Notes: a model not told the origin generated them from the sequence alone. Counted from the first letter of the stretch, positions 19,059 to 29,310 are shown. The stretch is 64,000 nt of DNA from Candidatus Enterococcus leclercqii (GCF_009933135.1 NZ_MAEH01000020.1:50614-114613); one strand, 5' to 3'. A program made the numbers and translations.

Positions 19059-19060
19059 CG

Positions 19061-19089
19061 TTGACATTCACAAAGAATCAAGATATAGT
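19061..19089 (+). promoter_or_regulatory. Strong promoter of the ilv operon
   Basis: A perfect TTGACA, a 17-base spacer and TATAGT. Transcription would begin near 19096, about 50 bases before the leader peptide start. A second possible promoter (TTTACA, 16 bases, TATACT) lies further up, around 18969-18998. The rest of 18845-19043 is A+T-rich and shows no gene. Confidence 0.8.
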
Positions 19090-19145
19090 AAAAAAAATCA
19101 TTGTTTTACAACGAATCTTACAAAAAAGTAAAGGAGACGATTCAG

Positions 19146-19205
19146 ATGCGCAAACATGACAAACGACAAGAAATCGTCATTTTAGTCATTTATCAGAGGA
19201 CTTGA
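19146..19205 (+). CDS. ilv leader peptide (19 residues)
   Basis: ATG 19146, preceded by AAAGGAGACGATTCAG, opens a 19-codon frame, [19 protein letters not shown], ending in TGA. Residues 10-15 are six consecutive branched-chain residues (I-V-I-L-V-I), precisely the products of the operon downstream. Slow decoding of these codons under Ile/Val/Leu shortage would hold the ribosome here and change folding of the RNA that follows. The stop codon lies inside the first attenuator arm. The same logic is known for the ilv/leu leaders of enterobacteria and of Lactococcus lactis. Confidence 0.8.
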   Translation: MRKHDKRQEIVILVIYQRT

Positions 19206-19298
19206 AACACGGCTGGCAACAACCCGATGTTTGAGTCCTATTTGCGTTATGAATGGGATTCTGGCAAGTATCCCAGTTCATTCGGGGATACTTTTTTT
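19197..19298 (+). promoter_or_regulatory. Transcription attenuator of the ilv operon
   Basis: Four overlapping pairings are visible. Arm 1 (19197-19212) pairs with arm 2 (19224-19239) through AGGACT/AGTCCT plus AAACA/TGTTT and CGG/CCG. Arm 2 can instead pair GAGTCCTATT (19233-19242) with arm 3 AATGGGATTC (19252-19261), allowing G-T pairs. Arm 3 can also pair TGGGAT (19254-19259) with ATCCCA (19270-19275). The terminator pairs AAGTATCCC (19266-19274) with GGGATACTT (19285-19293), then T's. Stalling early in the peptide leaves arm 1 free, so 1:2 forms, arm 3 captures the terminator arm and transcription continues. This order is inferred. Confidence 0.75.
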
Positions 19299-19335
19299 AT
19301 TAGGCGTTTGTAAGCAAATGAGGGGAGTAATGGAA

Positions 19336-21015
19336 ATGAGAAGTGATCAGATCAAAAAAGGAATCGATGCGGCACCGGCTCGTAGCTTGTTATATGCAAC
19401 CGGTCAGGTTAAAAACATCGAAGATATGAATAAACCCTTTATTGCGATTTGCAATTCATACATCGATATTGTACCGGGGCATGTTCATTTGCGGGAGTTG
19501 GCGGATGTCGCAAAAGAGGCAATCAGGGAAGCCGGGGGGATTCCTTTCGAGTTCAATACGATTGGTGTAGATGATGGGATTGCCATGGGGCATTTGGGAA
19601 TGCGTTATTCACTGCCTAGCCGAGAACTCATCGCTGATTCAGCGGAAACTGTCATCAATGCCCATTGTTTTGACGGCGTATTGTATATTCCCAACTGTGA
19701 CAAAATCACACCGGGAATGATCATGAGTGCCGTACGTACCAATGTCCCGGCAGTTTTTGTCTCCGGTGGTCCTATGAAAGCCGGTGTCGATTTGCGAGGG
19801 CATCAAACGACATTGTCTACGATGTTTGAAGTGGTAGGAACGTACAAAGAAGGCAACATGACCGAAGAAGAGTTTCGATTTATGGAACAAAACGCTTGTC
19901 CATCCTGTGGGTCATGTGCGGGGATGTTCACAGCCAATTCGATGAACTGTTTGATGGAGATGTTGGGTTTGGCTTTACCTGGAAATGGAACAATTTTGGC
20001 TACTTCATCAGAGAGACGGGACTTGGTTCGCCAAGCAGCCAAACAGGTGATGGAAATGGTTGCTAAAGATATCAAGCCAAGAGACATTGTTACAAAAGAA
20101 GCAATTGACGACGCCTTTGCACTGGATATGGCCATGGGTGGCTCCACCAATACGGTCTTGCACACCTTGGCAATCGCAAATGAAGCAGAAATTGATTACC
20201 GTTTGGAAGATATCAATGAAATCGCCAAACGAGTCCCTTACCTGTCGAAAATCGCACCGTCTTCAGCCTACTCGATGCATGATGTTCACGAAGCTGGAGG
20301 GGTTTCAGCCATCATCAATGAACTGGTTTCTATAAAAGGCGCGATTCATCCAGACCGTATCACTGTTACAGGAAAATCCATCAGAGAAAATGTTGCAGAA
20401 GCTGCAATCGTAAATCCGGAAGTCATTCATCCAAAAGAGACGCCTTATAGTCCAGTAGGTGGTCTGTCAATCTTATATGGAAATATCGCACCAGAAGGCA
20501 GCGTGATTAAAGTCGGCGGTGTCGATCCAAGCGTCAAAGTCTTTACCGGTGAAGCGATTTGTTTTAGTTCTCATGACGAGGCTGTTGCAGCGATTGATGA
20601 TCATAGGGTACGGGCAGGGCATGTGGTGGTAATTCGTTACGAAGGGCCTAAAGGGGGCCCTGGGATGCCGGAAATGCTGGCGCCCACTTCCAGCATTGTT
20701 GGCCGTGGCTTAGGAAAAGATGTCGCCTTGATTACTGATGGACGTTTTTCCGGAGCTACGCGGGGGATTGCAATTGGGCATATCTCACCGGAAGCTGCCG
20801 CCGGTGGACCGTTGGCTTTAGTCAAAGATGGGGATACCATCACCATTGATTTGAATGAACGAAGTCTGAATGTTGATCTGACAGAAGCAGTCATGGCCCA
20901 GCGGCGTGAGCAATTGCCAAAATTTGAGACGAAAGTCAAAAAAGGCTGGTTGGCCCGTTATTCATCACTGGTTACCTCCGCCCATACTGGTGGTGTGATG
21001 CGTTTACCAGAATAG
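19336..21015 (+). CDS. ilvD: Dihydroxy-acid dehydratase
   Basis: A 559-residue iron-sulfur enzyme that dehydrates 2,3-dihydroxy-isovalerate and -methylvalerate to the 2-keto acids of valine and isoleucine. Cluster cysteines are visible in [12 protein letters not shown] and [36 protein letters not shown] and [20 protein letters not shown] are family signatures. The frame stays open upstream to 19231 across the attenuator, but AGGGGAG at 19321-19327 suits ATG 19336 (MRSDQIKKG), 38 bases after the attenuator T tract. It is the first structural gene of ilvDBNCA. Confidence 0.95.
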   Translation: MRSDQIKKGIDAAPARSLLYATGQVKNIEDMNKPFIAICNSYIDIVPGHVHLRELADVAKEAIREAGGIPFEFNTIGVDDGIAMGHLGMRYSLPSRELIADSAETVINAHCFDGVLYIPNCDKITPGMIMSAVRTNVPAVFVSGGPMKAGVDLRGHQTTLSTMFEVVGTYKEGNMTEEEFRFMEQNACPSCGSCAGMFTANSMNCLMEMLGLALPGNGTILATSSERRDLVRQAAKQVMEMVAKDIKPRDIVTKEAIDDAFALDMAMGGSTNTVLHTLAIANEAEIDYRLEDINEIAKRVPYLSKIAPSSAYSMHDVHEAGGVSAIINELVSIKGAIHPDRITVTGKSIRENVAEAAIVNPEVIHPKETPYSPVGGLSILYGNIAPEGSVIKVGGVDPSVKVFTGEAICFSSHDEAVAAIDDHRVRAGHVVVIRYEGPKGGPGMPEMLAPTSSIVGRGLGKDVALITDGRFSGATRGIAIGHISPEAAAGGPLALVKDGDTITIDLNERSLNVDLTEAVMAQRREQLPKFETKVKKGWLARYSSLVTSAHTGGVMRLPE

Positions 21016-21172
21016 ACAATGAAGTCGTTTAAAGGAGTAGCCTAAATAAGTGGTTTAAATAAGCAGCGTAAAAAGTGAAACTGTGAATAAGGTGTTAAAG
21101 GAAGAACACCAAAAGTCTCAGCAAGGGATTTAGCCGGCAAGAGCTGTTCGCAGTTTTGTAAGGAGGGAGCGT

Positions 21173-22879
21173 ATGGAAAATTTGAAGGTTGACCATCAAA
21201 AGCAGCAGGTATCAGGTGCCCGCTTGTTATTGGAATGTTTGTTGGCACAAGAGGTCGAGTTGGTTTTCGGCTATCCGGGAGGCGCGGTGCTCCCCTTGTA
21301 TGATGAACTTTATGAAGAAGAGATCCCAAATATCCTGACTCGACATGAACAAGGCGCAGTACATGCCGCACAGGGCTATGCCAAATCAACTGGAAAACCA
21401 GGTGTGGTAATCGTAACTAGTGGTCCTGGAGCAACCAATGCGGTAACAGGGATTGCCGATGCCAACAGTGACTCAACGCCACTGATTGTGTTTACAGGGC
21501 AAGTCACCACTGACGGAATCGGTAAAGATGCGTTTCAAGAAGCAGATATTTTAGGAATCACTGTTCCGATTACAAAAAATAGTTATCAGGTCCGAGATAT
21601 CAACGACTTGCCACGAATTGTGCAAGAAGCTTTTCATATCGCCACAACAGGACGGCCTGGGCCGGTGGTGATTGATCTGCCAAAAGATATGACGATTCAA
21701 CAGACGACTGTCGAGGTTGCCTGTGAGCTCCACATTCCCAGCTATCAGCCAAATACAATGCCGTCTGTCTTGCAAATTCAAAAACTGATGAATGTGTTGG
21801 AGCAAAGTCGCAAACCCGTGTTGCTTCTAGGGGGCGGGGTGATTGGGGCAAAAGCTCAGCAAGAAGCGAAGACATTTGCAGAAAAATACGAAATTCCGGT
21901 GGTTTCCAGTCTATTAGGTCTAGGAATTATTCCGGTGGATCATCCGTTGTTTTTGGGAATGGGGGGGATGCATGGCTCCTATGCTGCTAACATGGCTCTG
22001 ACTGAATGTGATCTTTTGATCAATGTCGGCTGTCGTTTCGATGATCGACTGGCGACTTCGCCACAAGATTTTGCACCCGAAGCAATCATTGCCCACATCG
22101 ACATTGATCCAGCAGAAATCGGGAAAATCATCGCTACGGACATTCCTATCGTCGCTGATGCGAAAATCTGCTTGGAAAAAATGTTGGAGATCAAGACGGG
22201 AATCCCTAATGGAAAAGCATGGCGAGAATTGTGTAAGCAACGAAAGGTAGATAAGCCTTTTTCCTATGATCGTGAGACCCAAGAAGAGATCAAACCACAA
22301 AAGGTTATTGAAATTATCGGGAAACTGACCAATGGCAACGCAATCGTCGTGACAGATGTGGGTCAGCATCAAATGTGGGCGGCACAATTTTATCCTTTTC
22401 GTTTTGCAAAACAGCTGATTACTTCCGGTGGTTTAGGGACGATGGGATACGGTATACCGGCTGCTGTCGGTGCAAAATTTGGCAATCCGGATAAAGAGGT
22501 CGTTTGTTTTGTCGGCGATGGCGGGTTTCAGATGACCAATCAAGAACTGGCAATTTTGAATGAACATGGATTGGCTATCAAATTTATTCTTTTAAACAAT
22601 AGTTCTTTGGGGATGGTACGGCAATGGCAAGAACAGTTTTTCAATAATCGCCGTTCCAAATCTGTGTTTCACACCCAACCGGATTTCATGAAGATGGCAG
22701 AAGCCTATGGAATCAAAGGTGTACGCATCCAAGAACCGGGACTTCTAGAAGAACAACTCCAAGAAGCTTTCTCAATTTCTGGCTCAGTTCTAATCGAAGT
22801 GGCAGTTTCCAAAACCGAACATGTGCTGCCTATGGTTCCGGCTGGCCAGCCGAATAATCAGATGATTGGGGTGGATTAG
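21173..22879 (+). CDS. ilvB: Acetolactate synthase, large (catalytic) subunit
   Basis: A 568-residue thiamine-diphosphate enzyme that condenses pyruvate with pyruvate or 2-ketobutyrate. The catalytic glutamate lies in NILTRHEQGAVHAAQGYA, near residue 55, and the cofactor motif is GDGGFQMTNQELAILNEHGLAIKFILLNN in part (GDGGFQMT, then NN about 27 residues on). It has the FAD-type central domain of the anabolic enzyme, unlike the catabolic AlsS. It starts at ATG 21173 after AAGGAGGGAGCGT. A 157-base gap separates it from ilvD and contains a GGTGTT/AACACC hairpin (21091-21110). Its stop adjoins the ilvN start. Confidence 0.94.
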   Translation: MENLKVDHQKQQVSGARLLLECLLAQEVELVFGYPGGAVLPLYDELYEEEIPNILTRHEQGAVHAAQGYAKSTGKPGVVIVTSGPGATNAVTGIADANSDSTPLIVFTGQVTTDGIGKDAFQEADILGITVPITKNSYQVRDINDLPRIVQEAFHIATTGRPGPVVIDLPKDMTIQQTTVEVACELHIPSYQPNTMPSVLQIQKLMNVLEQSRKPVLLLGGGVIGAKAQQEAKTFAEKYEIPVVSSLLGLGIIPVDHPLFLGMGGMHGSYAANMALTECDLLINVGCRFDDRLATSPQDFAPEAIIAHIDIDPAEIGKIIATDIPIVADAKICLEKMLEIKTGIPNGKAWRELCKQRKVDKPFSYDRETQEEIKPQKVIEIIGKLTNGNAIVVTDVGQHQMWAAQFYPFRFAKQLITSGGLGTMGYGIPAAVGAKFGNPDKEVVCFVGDGGFQMTNQELAILNEHGLAIKFILLNNSSLGMVRQWQEQFFNNRRSKSVFHTQPDFMKMAEAYGIKGVRIQEPGLLEEQLQEAFSISGSVLIEVAVSKTEHVLPMVPAGQPNNQMIGVD

Positions 22880-23356
22880 ATGAAACGGATGATTTCTATG
22901 GTAGTACAAGACCATGTGGGAGTGTTGAGTCGGATTACCGCGGTTATGAATAGACGGCAAGTGAATATTGATAGTATTTCAGTCGGGCCCACAGAAACAG
23001 AGGGCCTCTCTCGGATGACCATCATGATCAATGCCGAAACGCCGGCTGACGTAGAACAAGTGACTAAGCAGTTAAACAAACAGGTGGCGGTTTTGAAGGT
23101 CAGGGATATTACCGATGAGCCTCATCTGGAACGTGAACTGGCTTTAGTAAAGGTCAACGCTCCGGTAGCCATTCGTTCTGAGATCAAGGCAGTAATCGAT
23201 CCCTTTCGAGCGGATATCGTGGATGTAGGTATCAAAAATATTGTGATCCAAGTGGCGGGAACGCAAGATAAAATCGACGCGTGTATTGATATTTTGAAAC
23301 CATACGGCATTAAACAATTGAGTCGCACCGGGGTAACCGGGTTTACTAGGGGTTGA
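22880..23356 (+). CDS. ilvN: Acetolactate synthase, small (regulatory) subunit
   Basis: A 158-residue regulatory subunit that raises the activity of IlvB and usually gives valine feedback inhibition. An N-terminal ACT domain spans residues 1-75 (MISMVVQDHVGVLSRITAV, then NIDSISVGPTE), and a C-terminal ACT-like domain follows at about 80-155. ATG directly follows the ilvB TAG with no spacer, so translation of the two subunits is probably coupled. The ribosome site would be GGGGTGGATT inside ilvB. Confidence 0.93.
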   Translation: MKRMISMVVQDHVGVLSRITAVMNRRQVNIDSISVGPTETEGLSRMTIMINAETPADVEQVTKQLNKQVAVLKVRDITDEPHLERELALVKVNAPVAIRSEIKAVIDPFRADIVDVGIKNIVIQVAGTQDKIDACIDILKPYGIKQLSRTGVTGFTRG

Positions 23357-23389
23357 TAGACCGGCGATACGTCGTCCGGCTGTTGATAG

Positions 23390-24415
<1,026 letters not shown>

Positions 24416-24434
24416 TTTTAAGTAATCGGGGGCG

Positions 24435-25697
24435 ATGAAAGTGGCGTTAGTAACCGACCATGAGGTGCGACAGGCTTACCAGCTGTTGAAAAATGCAGTC
24501 AGCCGCACACCACTGCAATATGACCGCTATTTATCGGAAAAATACGGGGCAACAATCCTTTTAAAGCGAGAAGATCTTCAGACGGTGCGATCGTTTAAGC
24601 TACGAGGGGCCTATTATGCAATTCGCCAGCTACCGAAAGAAAAACTGACGCAAGGGGTGGTTTGTGCCAGTGCGGGAAACCATGCTCAGGGAGTGGCTTA
24701 TACTTGCCAAGAAATTGGTGTCCCTGCGGTGATTTTTATGCCGACAACAACACCCCAACAGAAAATTTCGCAAGTTCGTTTTTTTGGTGGCAAGCAAGTT
24801 GAAATCCAATTGGTTGGTGATACCTTCGATCGTTCGGCTGAAGCTGCTCGCGAATTTGCCAAAGAAAAGGATATGAGCTTCATCGATCCTTTCAACGATC
24901 CGGACATCATCGCCGGTCAAGGAACACTGGCCTTGGAGATGATGGCAGATGCACAGGCAGAAGGCTATCAACCGGAGTATGTTTTGGCTGCAATTGGCGG
25001 CGGCGGTCTAATCAGTGGGGTTGGCGCCTATGTCAAGGGCATCAGCCCGGCGACCAAAGTAGTTGGTGTCGAACCCACTGGTGCAATGTCTATGCGGGCA
25101 GCATTTGATAATCAGGGACCTGTGATGTTGGAGCAGGTTGAAAAATTTGTAGACGGTGCTGCTGTAAAAGAAGTCGGCGAATTAACCTATGCCCACGCTC
25201 AAGCCTATGTGGATGAGCTGGTTTCTGTGGATGAAGGGCTCGTTTGTTCCACCATTTTGGAGCTTTACACAAAGCAGGCTATTGTTTGTGAACCAGCCGG
25301 GGCCCTCAGTGTTGCAGCGTTGGAAGTGGTAGCTGATGAAATCAAAGGCAAGACAGTCATCTGTGTCATTTCTGGTGGCAATAATGACATTAGTCGGATG
25401 GCAGAGATTGAAGAACGTTCGCTGGTTTACCAAGGATTGCAACACTATTTTGTGGTGAACTTTCCTCAGCGCCCCGGTGCATTGAAAGAATTTGTATCAG
25501 AAGTGTTAGGACCAAATGACGACATCACCCGTTTTGAGTACACCAAAAAGGTCAATCGGGGGACTGGCCCGGTGGTAATCGGCATCTTGTTGAAAAAGAA
25601 AGAGGAGCTGCTGCAGTTGTTGGATAATCTCGCTGAGTTTGATTCGAACTATATCAATTTGCAAGACAATCCTTCTCTTTATACATTACTGGTATAA
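24435..25697 (+). CDS. ilvA: Threonine deaminase (biosynthetic, short regulatory domain)
   Basis: A 420-residue PLP enzyme that turns threonine into 2-ketobutyrate, the first step towards isoleucine. The cofactor lysine is in VRSFKLRGAYYAI (about residue 54), with SAGNHAQGVAY and AAIGGGGLISGVGAY as PLP-phosphate and cofactor motifs. The C-terminal ACT-like domain (about 335-420, FVVNFPQRPGALKEFV) is single, as in the Gram-positive form. It is last in the operon, 19 bases after ilvC. ATG 24435 follows GGGGGCG; GTG 24441 is a less likely alternative. Confidence 0.93.
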   Translation: MKVALVTDHEVRQAYQLLKNAVSRTPLQYDRYLSEKYGATILLKREDLQTVRSFKLRGAYYAIRQLPKEKLTQGVVCASAGNHAQGVAYTCQEIGVPAVIFMPTTTPQQKISQVRFFGGKQVEIQLVGDTFDRSAEAAREFAKEKDMSFIDPFNDPDIIAGQGTLALEMMADAQAEGYQPEYVLAAIGGGGLISGVGAYVKGISPATKVVGVEPTGAMSMRAAFDNQGPVMLEQVEKFVDGAAVKEVGELTYAHAQAYVDELVSVDEGLVCSTILELYTKQAIVCEPAGALSVAALEVVADEIKGKTVICVISGGNNDISRMAEIEERSLVYQGLQHYFVVNFPQRPGALKEFVSEVLGPNDDITRFEYTKKVNRGTGPVVIGILLKKKEELLQLLDNLAEFDSNYINLQDNPSLYTLLV

Positions 25698-25729
25698 CAA
25701 AAAGCAGACTATCATCCTGTAAACTAAAT

Positions 25730-25830
25730 ACTGAGGGTGAGACACAAGAAAAAAACAAGTACCTTCCATTAAAATGGTGGAAGGTACTTGTTTTTTTGCC
25801 GTTAAATAAATAGTCAGTACCAACTGTTTT
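25730..25830 (+). repeat. Dispersed hairpin element, copy 4 (short)
   Basis: A copy at the end of the ilv operon. Only part of the left side remains (GAGGGTGAGACACAAG). The central stem is a perfect 13-bp pairing ACAAGTACCTTCC (25755-25767) with GGAAGGTACTTGT (25779-25791), with A's before and T's after. It probably terminates ilvDBNCA. The HP1 hairpin is missing and the right flank is only weakly similar. Confidence 0.65.
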
Positions 25831-26220
25831 TCTTTGTAAATAGGGATAAGAGCACAATTACTGAGAGTTTTTTGTGTCAGCTTGAAATTTCCGGGAGTTT
25901 CCATTTTAAAAAGCTCCTTCTAACTAAAAATTCTTTGCTTGATTGTGGAACCCTTCTGTGAGTAAAAAATGAAACTAAAAAATCGAACATTTTCTAACTG
26001 TGAGCAGGTCAATTGTGAGTAAAGCTGAATCTGAAAAGAAATATTTCCGGAATTGACAGTCTTTTGTAAGGTTAATCTTTGGGATTCCATTCGGATAGTG
26101 ATAAAATTAAAGTAAGAATAATTTGTTGAAATTAGGTGCCAGCAACAGTTGAGGAACAATTAGTTGCCAGTGAACCTGCTGTAATTCAAAACTCCAAAAA
26201 TTTTACGTGGAGGGCTGCCT
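25831..26220 (+). other. A+T-rich gap before the DHQ-synthase-like gene; no gene seen
   Basis: About 390 bases without a supported gene. The only pattern noticed is TGTGAG three times (25957, 25999, 26014), each after a C/A-T context and twice followed by TAAA. A promoter for the next gene must be here, but the candidates (for example TAAAAT near 26102) lack a convincing -35 box. The ribosome site GTGGAGGGCTGCCT precedes GTG 26221. Confidence 0.4.
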
Positions 26221-27261
26221 GTGGAATTGCTTTATCAAACGGACCAGCAACAAGCAAGATTGGTCTATGGTGAAACGCTGAATCAAGGAATTTCCAAAGA
26301 TTTCGCAGTAGATAGGCACGTTATCATTATAACGAATCAAAAGTATTACGATCGTTCCTTTGAAAAGATCAGTCAGCTGTTTGACCAAGCCATAGATGTG
26401 GATTGGTACATTTGTCGTAATCAGATGTATTGCAATAACCTATCAGAGTTAGCAGAATTGCTGGATTTTCTAGAACATTTCCCCAGAGACCGCAAGTACC
26501 TGCTGATAAGTTTTGGCAATGAAGGGGTAACCGAGCTGACCGGTTTTATCCAAAAGACTACGGTTTTAGATAGTCGCTTTTGTTGTCTGCCCGTATCCAT
26601 CCGTTCGTTGGCTAAAGGATTGACCGATAATTGTCAGCTGGTGGGAAAAGAGCTGCGGCCACTGTTGTCAGTAGCTAACTTGCCGCAAGATATTTTTTAT
26701 GACCAGACCATCACAGAAGAACAAGGGGATGGTAAATTAGTCGATTTTCTGATATTGTTGCGGGCGGGGTTAGTTTCAGATGATGGGTTCTTACGGGACT
26801 TGTACCGCAGTTTTACAACACGTCAAAATATTTTCAGCCGTTCTTTTGTAACATATATCCAACAGCTGGCAAGCTTCTACCAGGAAAAGCAAGTAGAGAT
26901 TGAAGGTTATGGAAAACTATTTGAATTAGCCTTTTATGAGTTGCCAAACGGGCATCTATTGTCAGCGAATATGAAACGGATGTTAGGAATTTTATTCCAC
27001 TTGCTTTGGAATGATCAAAAGCAACCGCTGAATCTGGATCTGCCAAAGTTTTTCCGTTGGTTGGCAACACTGGGTTTTCCAATCACGCTGCCAAAGCAAC
27101 TCTCGATGACAGAATACAGCTTGCAGGTTATGAAACTGATGAAGGATTTACCGCCTCTGGATTTGTATCAAAAGATTGGTATAAAACAAGCAGTGCTTTA
27201 CCCCAATAGCGAAGAGCTGGTACACATGACTACCGTTTATCAGCAATTGACAGGAGAATGA
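26221..27261 (+). CDS. Degenerate 3-dehydroquinate synthase-like protein, probably not an active AroB
   Basis: A 346-residue protein that can be aligned by eye along the AroB fold. The N-terminal nucleotide region is VDRHVIIITNQKYYDRSFEK (about 30-49). The segment LLISFGNEGVTELTGFIQKT (about 99-118) stands where AroB has its GGGxxGDLxGFxA motif, followed by CCLPVSIRSLAKG where AroB has PTTLLAxVDSS. The zinc ligands are not kept: the LAEVIKxG glutamate is replaced in LVDFLILLRAG, the GHTxGHA histidines are replaced in YGKLFELAF, and LHGEAVAxGM reads as LPNGHLLSANM. The assignment rests on this manual comparison. It overlaps ypiA, which in Bacillus follows aro genes. Confidence 0.6.
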   Translation: MELLYQTDQQQARLVYGETLNQGISKDFAVDRHVIIITNQKYYDRSFEKISQLFDQAIDVDWYICRNQMYCNNLSELAELLDFLEHFPRDRKYLLISFGNEGVTELTGFIQKTTVLDSRFCCLPVSIRSLAKGLTDNCQLVGKELRPLLSVANLPQDIFYDQTITEEQGDGKLVDFLILLRAGLVSDDGFLRDLYRSFTTRQNIFSRSFVTYIQQLASFYQEKQVEIEGYGKLFELAFYELPNGHLLSANMKRMLGILFHLLWNDQKQPLNLDLPKFFRWLATLGFPITLPKQLSMTEYSLQVMKLMKDLPPLDLYQKIGIKQAVLYPNSEELVHMTTVYQQLTGE

Positions 27262-27269
27262 AAAGACAG

Positions 27270-28529
27270 ATGGAAAATTCATACAGTTACCAAATGCTGG
27301 AAGCATTGGAAAAAGAAGACCTGGTTCAAGCGCAGTTGGCATTTAATGAGGCGCTTACCAAAGATGACGATGATACCTTGGCTCAATTGGCAAATCAATT
27401 GTTTCAGATGGGATTTTTAGAAGAACCGCAAGAAATCTTTACTCGCTTACTAGAAAAGTATCCTGGCAATGAAGAGCTGCTTTTGGGTTTAGCAGAGATT
27501 GCGATGGAAGACAATCGGATTGATGATGCCTTTGAATTCATTGAAGGGGTTCCAAAAGACAGTGATTATTACCCTCAGGCGTTACTTTTATCAGCTGATT
27601 TGTATCAAATGTTACAGATTCCCGAGGTCAGTGAAGCAAAACTGGAAGAGGCGGCTAAAATACTACCTGATGAGCCTTTGATCCAATTTGCATTAGGTGA
27701 ACTGTATTACACCACGGATCGATTCAGTGAAGCAGCGACGATCTATCAGATCTTGCTAAATTCCAATATTGACCAGCTGGGTGGCATTTCGATGGAAGAG
27801 CGTTTGGGCATGGCCTTGAGCATGGAAGGCAAGTTTGAAGAAGCGATTCCCCATCTGGAAACAGCCTTGAAAAACAGTGATAGCGACGATCTCTTGTTTC
27901 ATACGGCTTTTGTTTATCTGCAATTGAAAGAAAACCAGCAGGCAATCAATTATCTGCAGCAGCTGCAGGCGTTAAATCCCCATTATCAATCTGTCTACCT
28001 GTATTTGGCAGAAGCATTGCAGGAAGAAGAATTGTTGGAGGAAGCCCAAGAGACTATCGAAGCCGGAATCAACGAGAACCCTTACCAAGTGGATTTCTAC
28101 CAATTCGCCTCTGAAAATGCCTATCGCCTGCACGATGTAAAAAAAGCGGAAGAATTCTTGCAAAAAGCATTAGAGACTGGTGAAAAAATTGACGAAACCC
28201 TCTTTATGCTTTCCAATCTGTATTTAAAAGAAGCTGATTATGAGGCTGTCATTGACACCATTCAGCAGATGGAAAATCCTGATGATGCTTTCGCACAATG
28301 GAATCTGGCCCACGCCTACAACCAGTTGGAAGAATTTGCAGAGGCGGCGGTTCACTATCAGCAGGCTAATATTGAATTAAACCATGAGCCGGAGTTTATG
28401 AAGGAATACGGAATCTTTTTGCGAGATGAAGGGCGCAAAGACGAAGCGTTGCATATTTTGACGCATTATTTGGAACATGAGCCGGGGGATTTGGAAGTAC
28501 AATCGATCATTGAAGCGTTGCAGCAATAA
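27270..28529 (+). CDS. ypiA: Tetratricopeptide repeat protein YpiA
   Basis: About 419 residues made almost wholly of TPR helices, for example ELLLGLAEIAMEDNRIDDAF, LFHTAFVYLQLKENQQAINY and QWNLAHAYNQLEEFAEAAVH. It has no signal peptide and is strongly acidic, so a soluble scaffold for protein contacts is likely; the partner is unknown. Length and the ypiB neighbour match Bacillus YpiA. ATG 27258 overlaps the upstream stop but lies one base after AGGAG; ATG 27270, 13 bases after it, is the more workable start and is the one given. The larger frame would add four residues. Confidence 0.85.
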   Translation: MENSYSYQMLEALEKEDLVQAQLAFNEALTKDDDDTLAQLANQLFQMGFLEEPQEIFTRLLEKYPGNEELLLGLAEIAMEDNRIDDAFEFIEGVPKDSDYYPQALLLSADLYQMLQIPEVSEAKLEEAAKILPDEPLIQFALGELYYTTDRFSEAATIYQILLNSNIDQLGGISMEERLGMALSMEGKFEEAIPHLETALKNSDSDDLLFHTAFVYLQLKENQQAINYLQQLQALNPHYQSVYLYLAEALQEEELLEEAQETIEAGINENPYQVDFYQFASENAYRLHDVKKAEEFLQKALETGEKIDETLFMLSNLYLKEADYEAVIDTIQQMENPDDAFAQWNLAHAYNQLEEFAEAAVHYQQANIELNHEPEFMKEYGIFLRDEGRKDEALHILTHYLEHEPGDLEVQSIIEALQQ

Positions 28530-28564
28530 AACAGCAAAGATAAACTGGCGGTGAGAAAGGACAG

Positions 28565-29146
28565 GTGAGAAAGATGTATGTAGATGTTCGCGAAAAGAAA
28601 AACTTTTTGAATTGGTTTGTAACCAATGGAACATTCAGCCGACGTGAAGTTTGTTGGATCTTAAACTATTTGGCCAACCACGAAGCGATTTTAGCCAACG
28701 TCCATTTTGTCGAACATGCCGAAGCGGCAGAGCGAGGACTGCAGATCCGAGATATTTCGGTGGAAGGAGAACCGTTGCGCTTACAACTTAACGGCAGCTT
28801 TTTCACCGACAGCGATCAGATTTTCCATGAAATTCGCTTGAATTGGAAAGATCCGTTGTATATCGAATGTCTTTTTACGGATGCCTGGGACAATCCGTCC
28901 TACTTGTCGATTCTAGAAGACAATCCTTACATGAAATGGAATGAGTCAATTGATCCGGTAATCTTAGAAGCTGTCGATCAGTTCATTGAAGAAGAGGAAT
29001 TGAAATCAAAAATTGAAAAGCTGTATCTGAAGATTGATGAGGCTTTGGAAAAAGGCGATAAGGCCACATTTTTAGCCCTTTCTGATGAAGTAAATGCTGC
29101 TCTGGCACAACAGGACCTACAAGAAACTGAGGAATCTGTTGAATAA
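28565..29146 (+). CDS. ypiB: UPF0302 family protein YpiB
   Basis: A 193-residue protein of the YpiB/UPF0302 family. Residues 8-60 ([21 protein letters not shown], and [19 protein letters not shown] after it) are the conserved block, followed by a variable middle and an alpha-helical acidic C-terminus with the IDEEL-type short motif region (about 140-185). In Bacillus the protein has been connected with protein turnover of biosynthetic enzymes; I treat the role here as open. GTG 28565 follows GAAAGGACAG; ATG 28574 is possible. It is in one unit with ypiA. Confidence 0.82.
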   Translation: MRKMYVDVREKKNFLNWFVTNGTFSRREVCWILNYLANHEAILANVHFVEHAEAAERGLQIRDISVEGEPLRLQLNGSFFTDSDQIFHEIRLNWKDPLYIECLFTDAWDNPSYLSILEDNPYMKWNESIDPVILEAVDQFIEEEELKSKIEKLYLKIDEALEKGDKATFLALSDEVNAALAQQDLQETEESVE

Positions 29147-29175
29147 AAAGGAGTCTGTTGCTTAGTTGTCACATG

Positions 29176-29212
29176 AAAAACTGTATCGACTTTTGTCGGT
29201 ACAGTTTTTTCA
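29176..29212 (+). terminator. Terminator after ypiB
   Basis: Stem AAAACTGTA-CGAC/GTCG-TACAGTTTT with a T-rich loop and following T's. It lies 30 bases past the ypiB stop. The flanking A's and T's also allow action on the reverse strand. Confidence 0.85.
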
Positions 29213-29310
29213 TAGTTAAAATCTTATTTTAGTTGTGGTGCTGTGTGTTAGAGGAGTAAAAAATGGTTTTCAAATTTGGTACTAATTACCAATTATTAGC
29301 AGTTGCAAGG

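Noticed and set aside
19197..19298. T-box in front of ilvD
   Set aside because: No GTGGTACCGCG-type sequence is present. The peptide with six Ile/Val/Leu codons explains the leader better.
19231..19335. N-terminal extension of ilvD
   Set aside because: It would translate the attenuator terminator; the ribosome site at 19321 and the family start favour 19336.
25957..26019. Three TGTGAG words upstream of the DHQ-synthase-like gene as an operator array
   Set aside because: Spacing is uneven (42 and 15 bases) and the surrounding bases differ; it may be chance in A+T-rich DNA.
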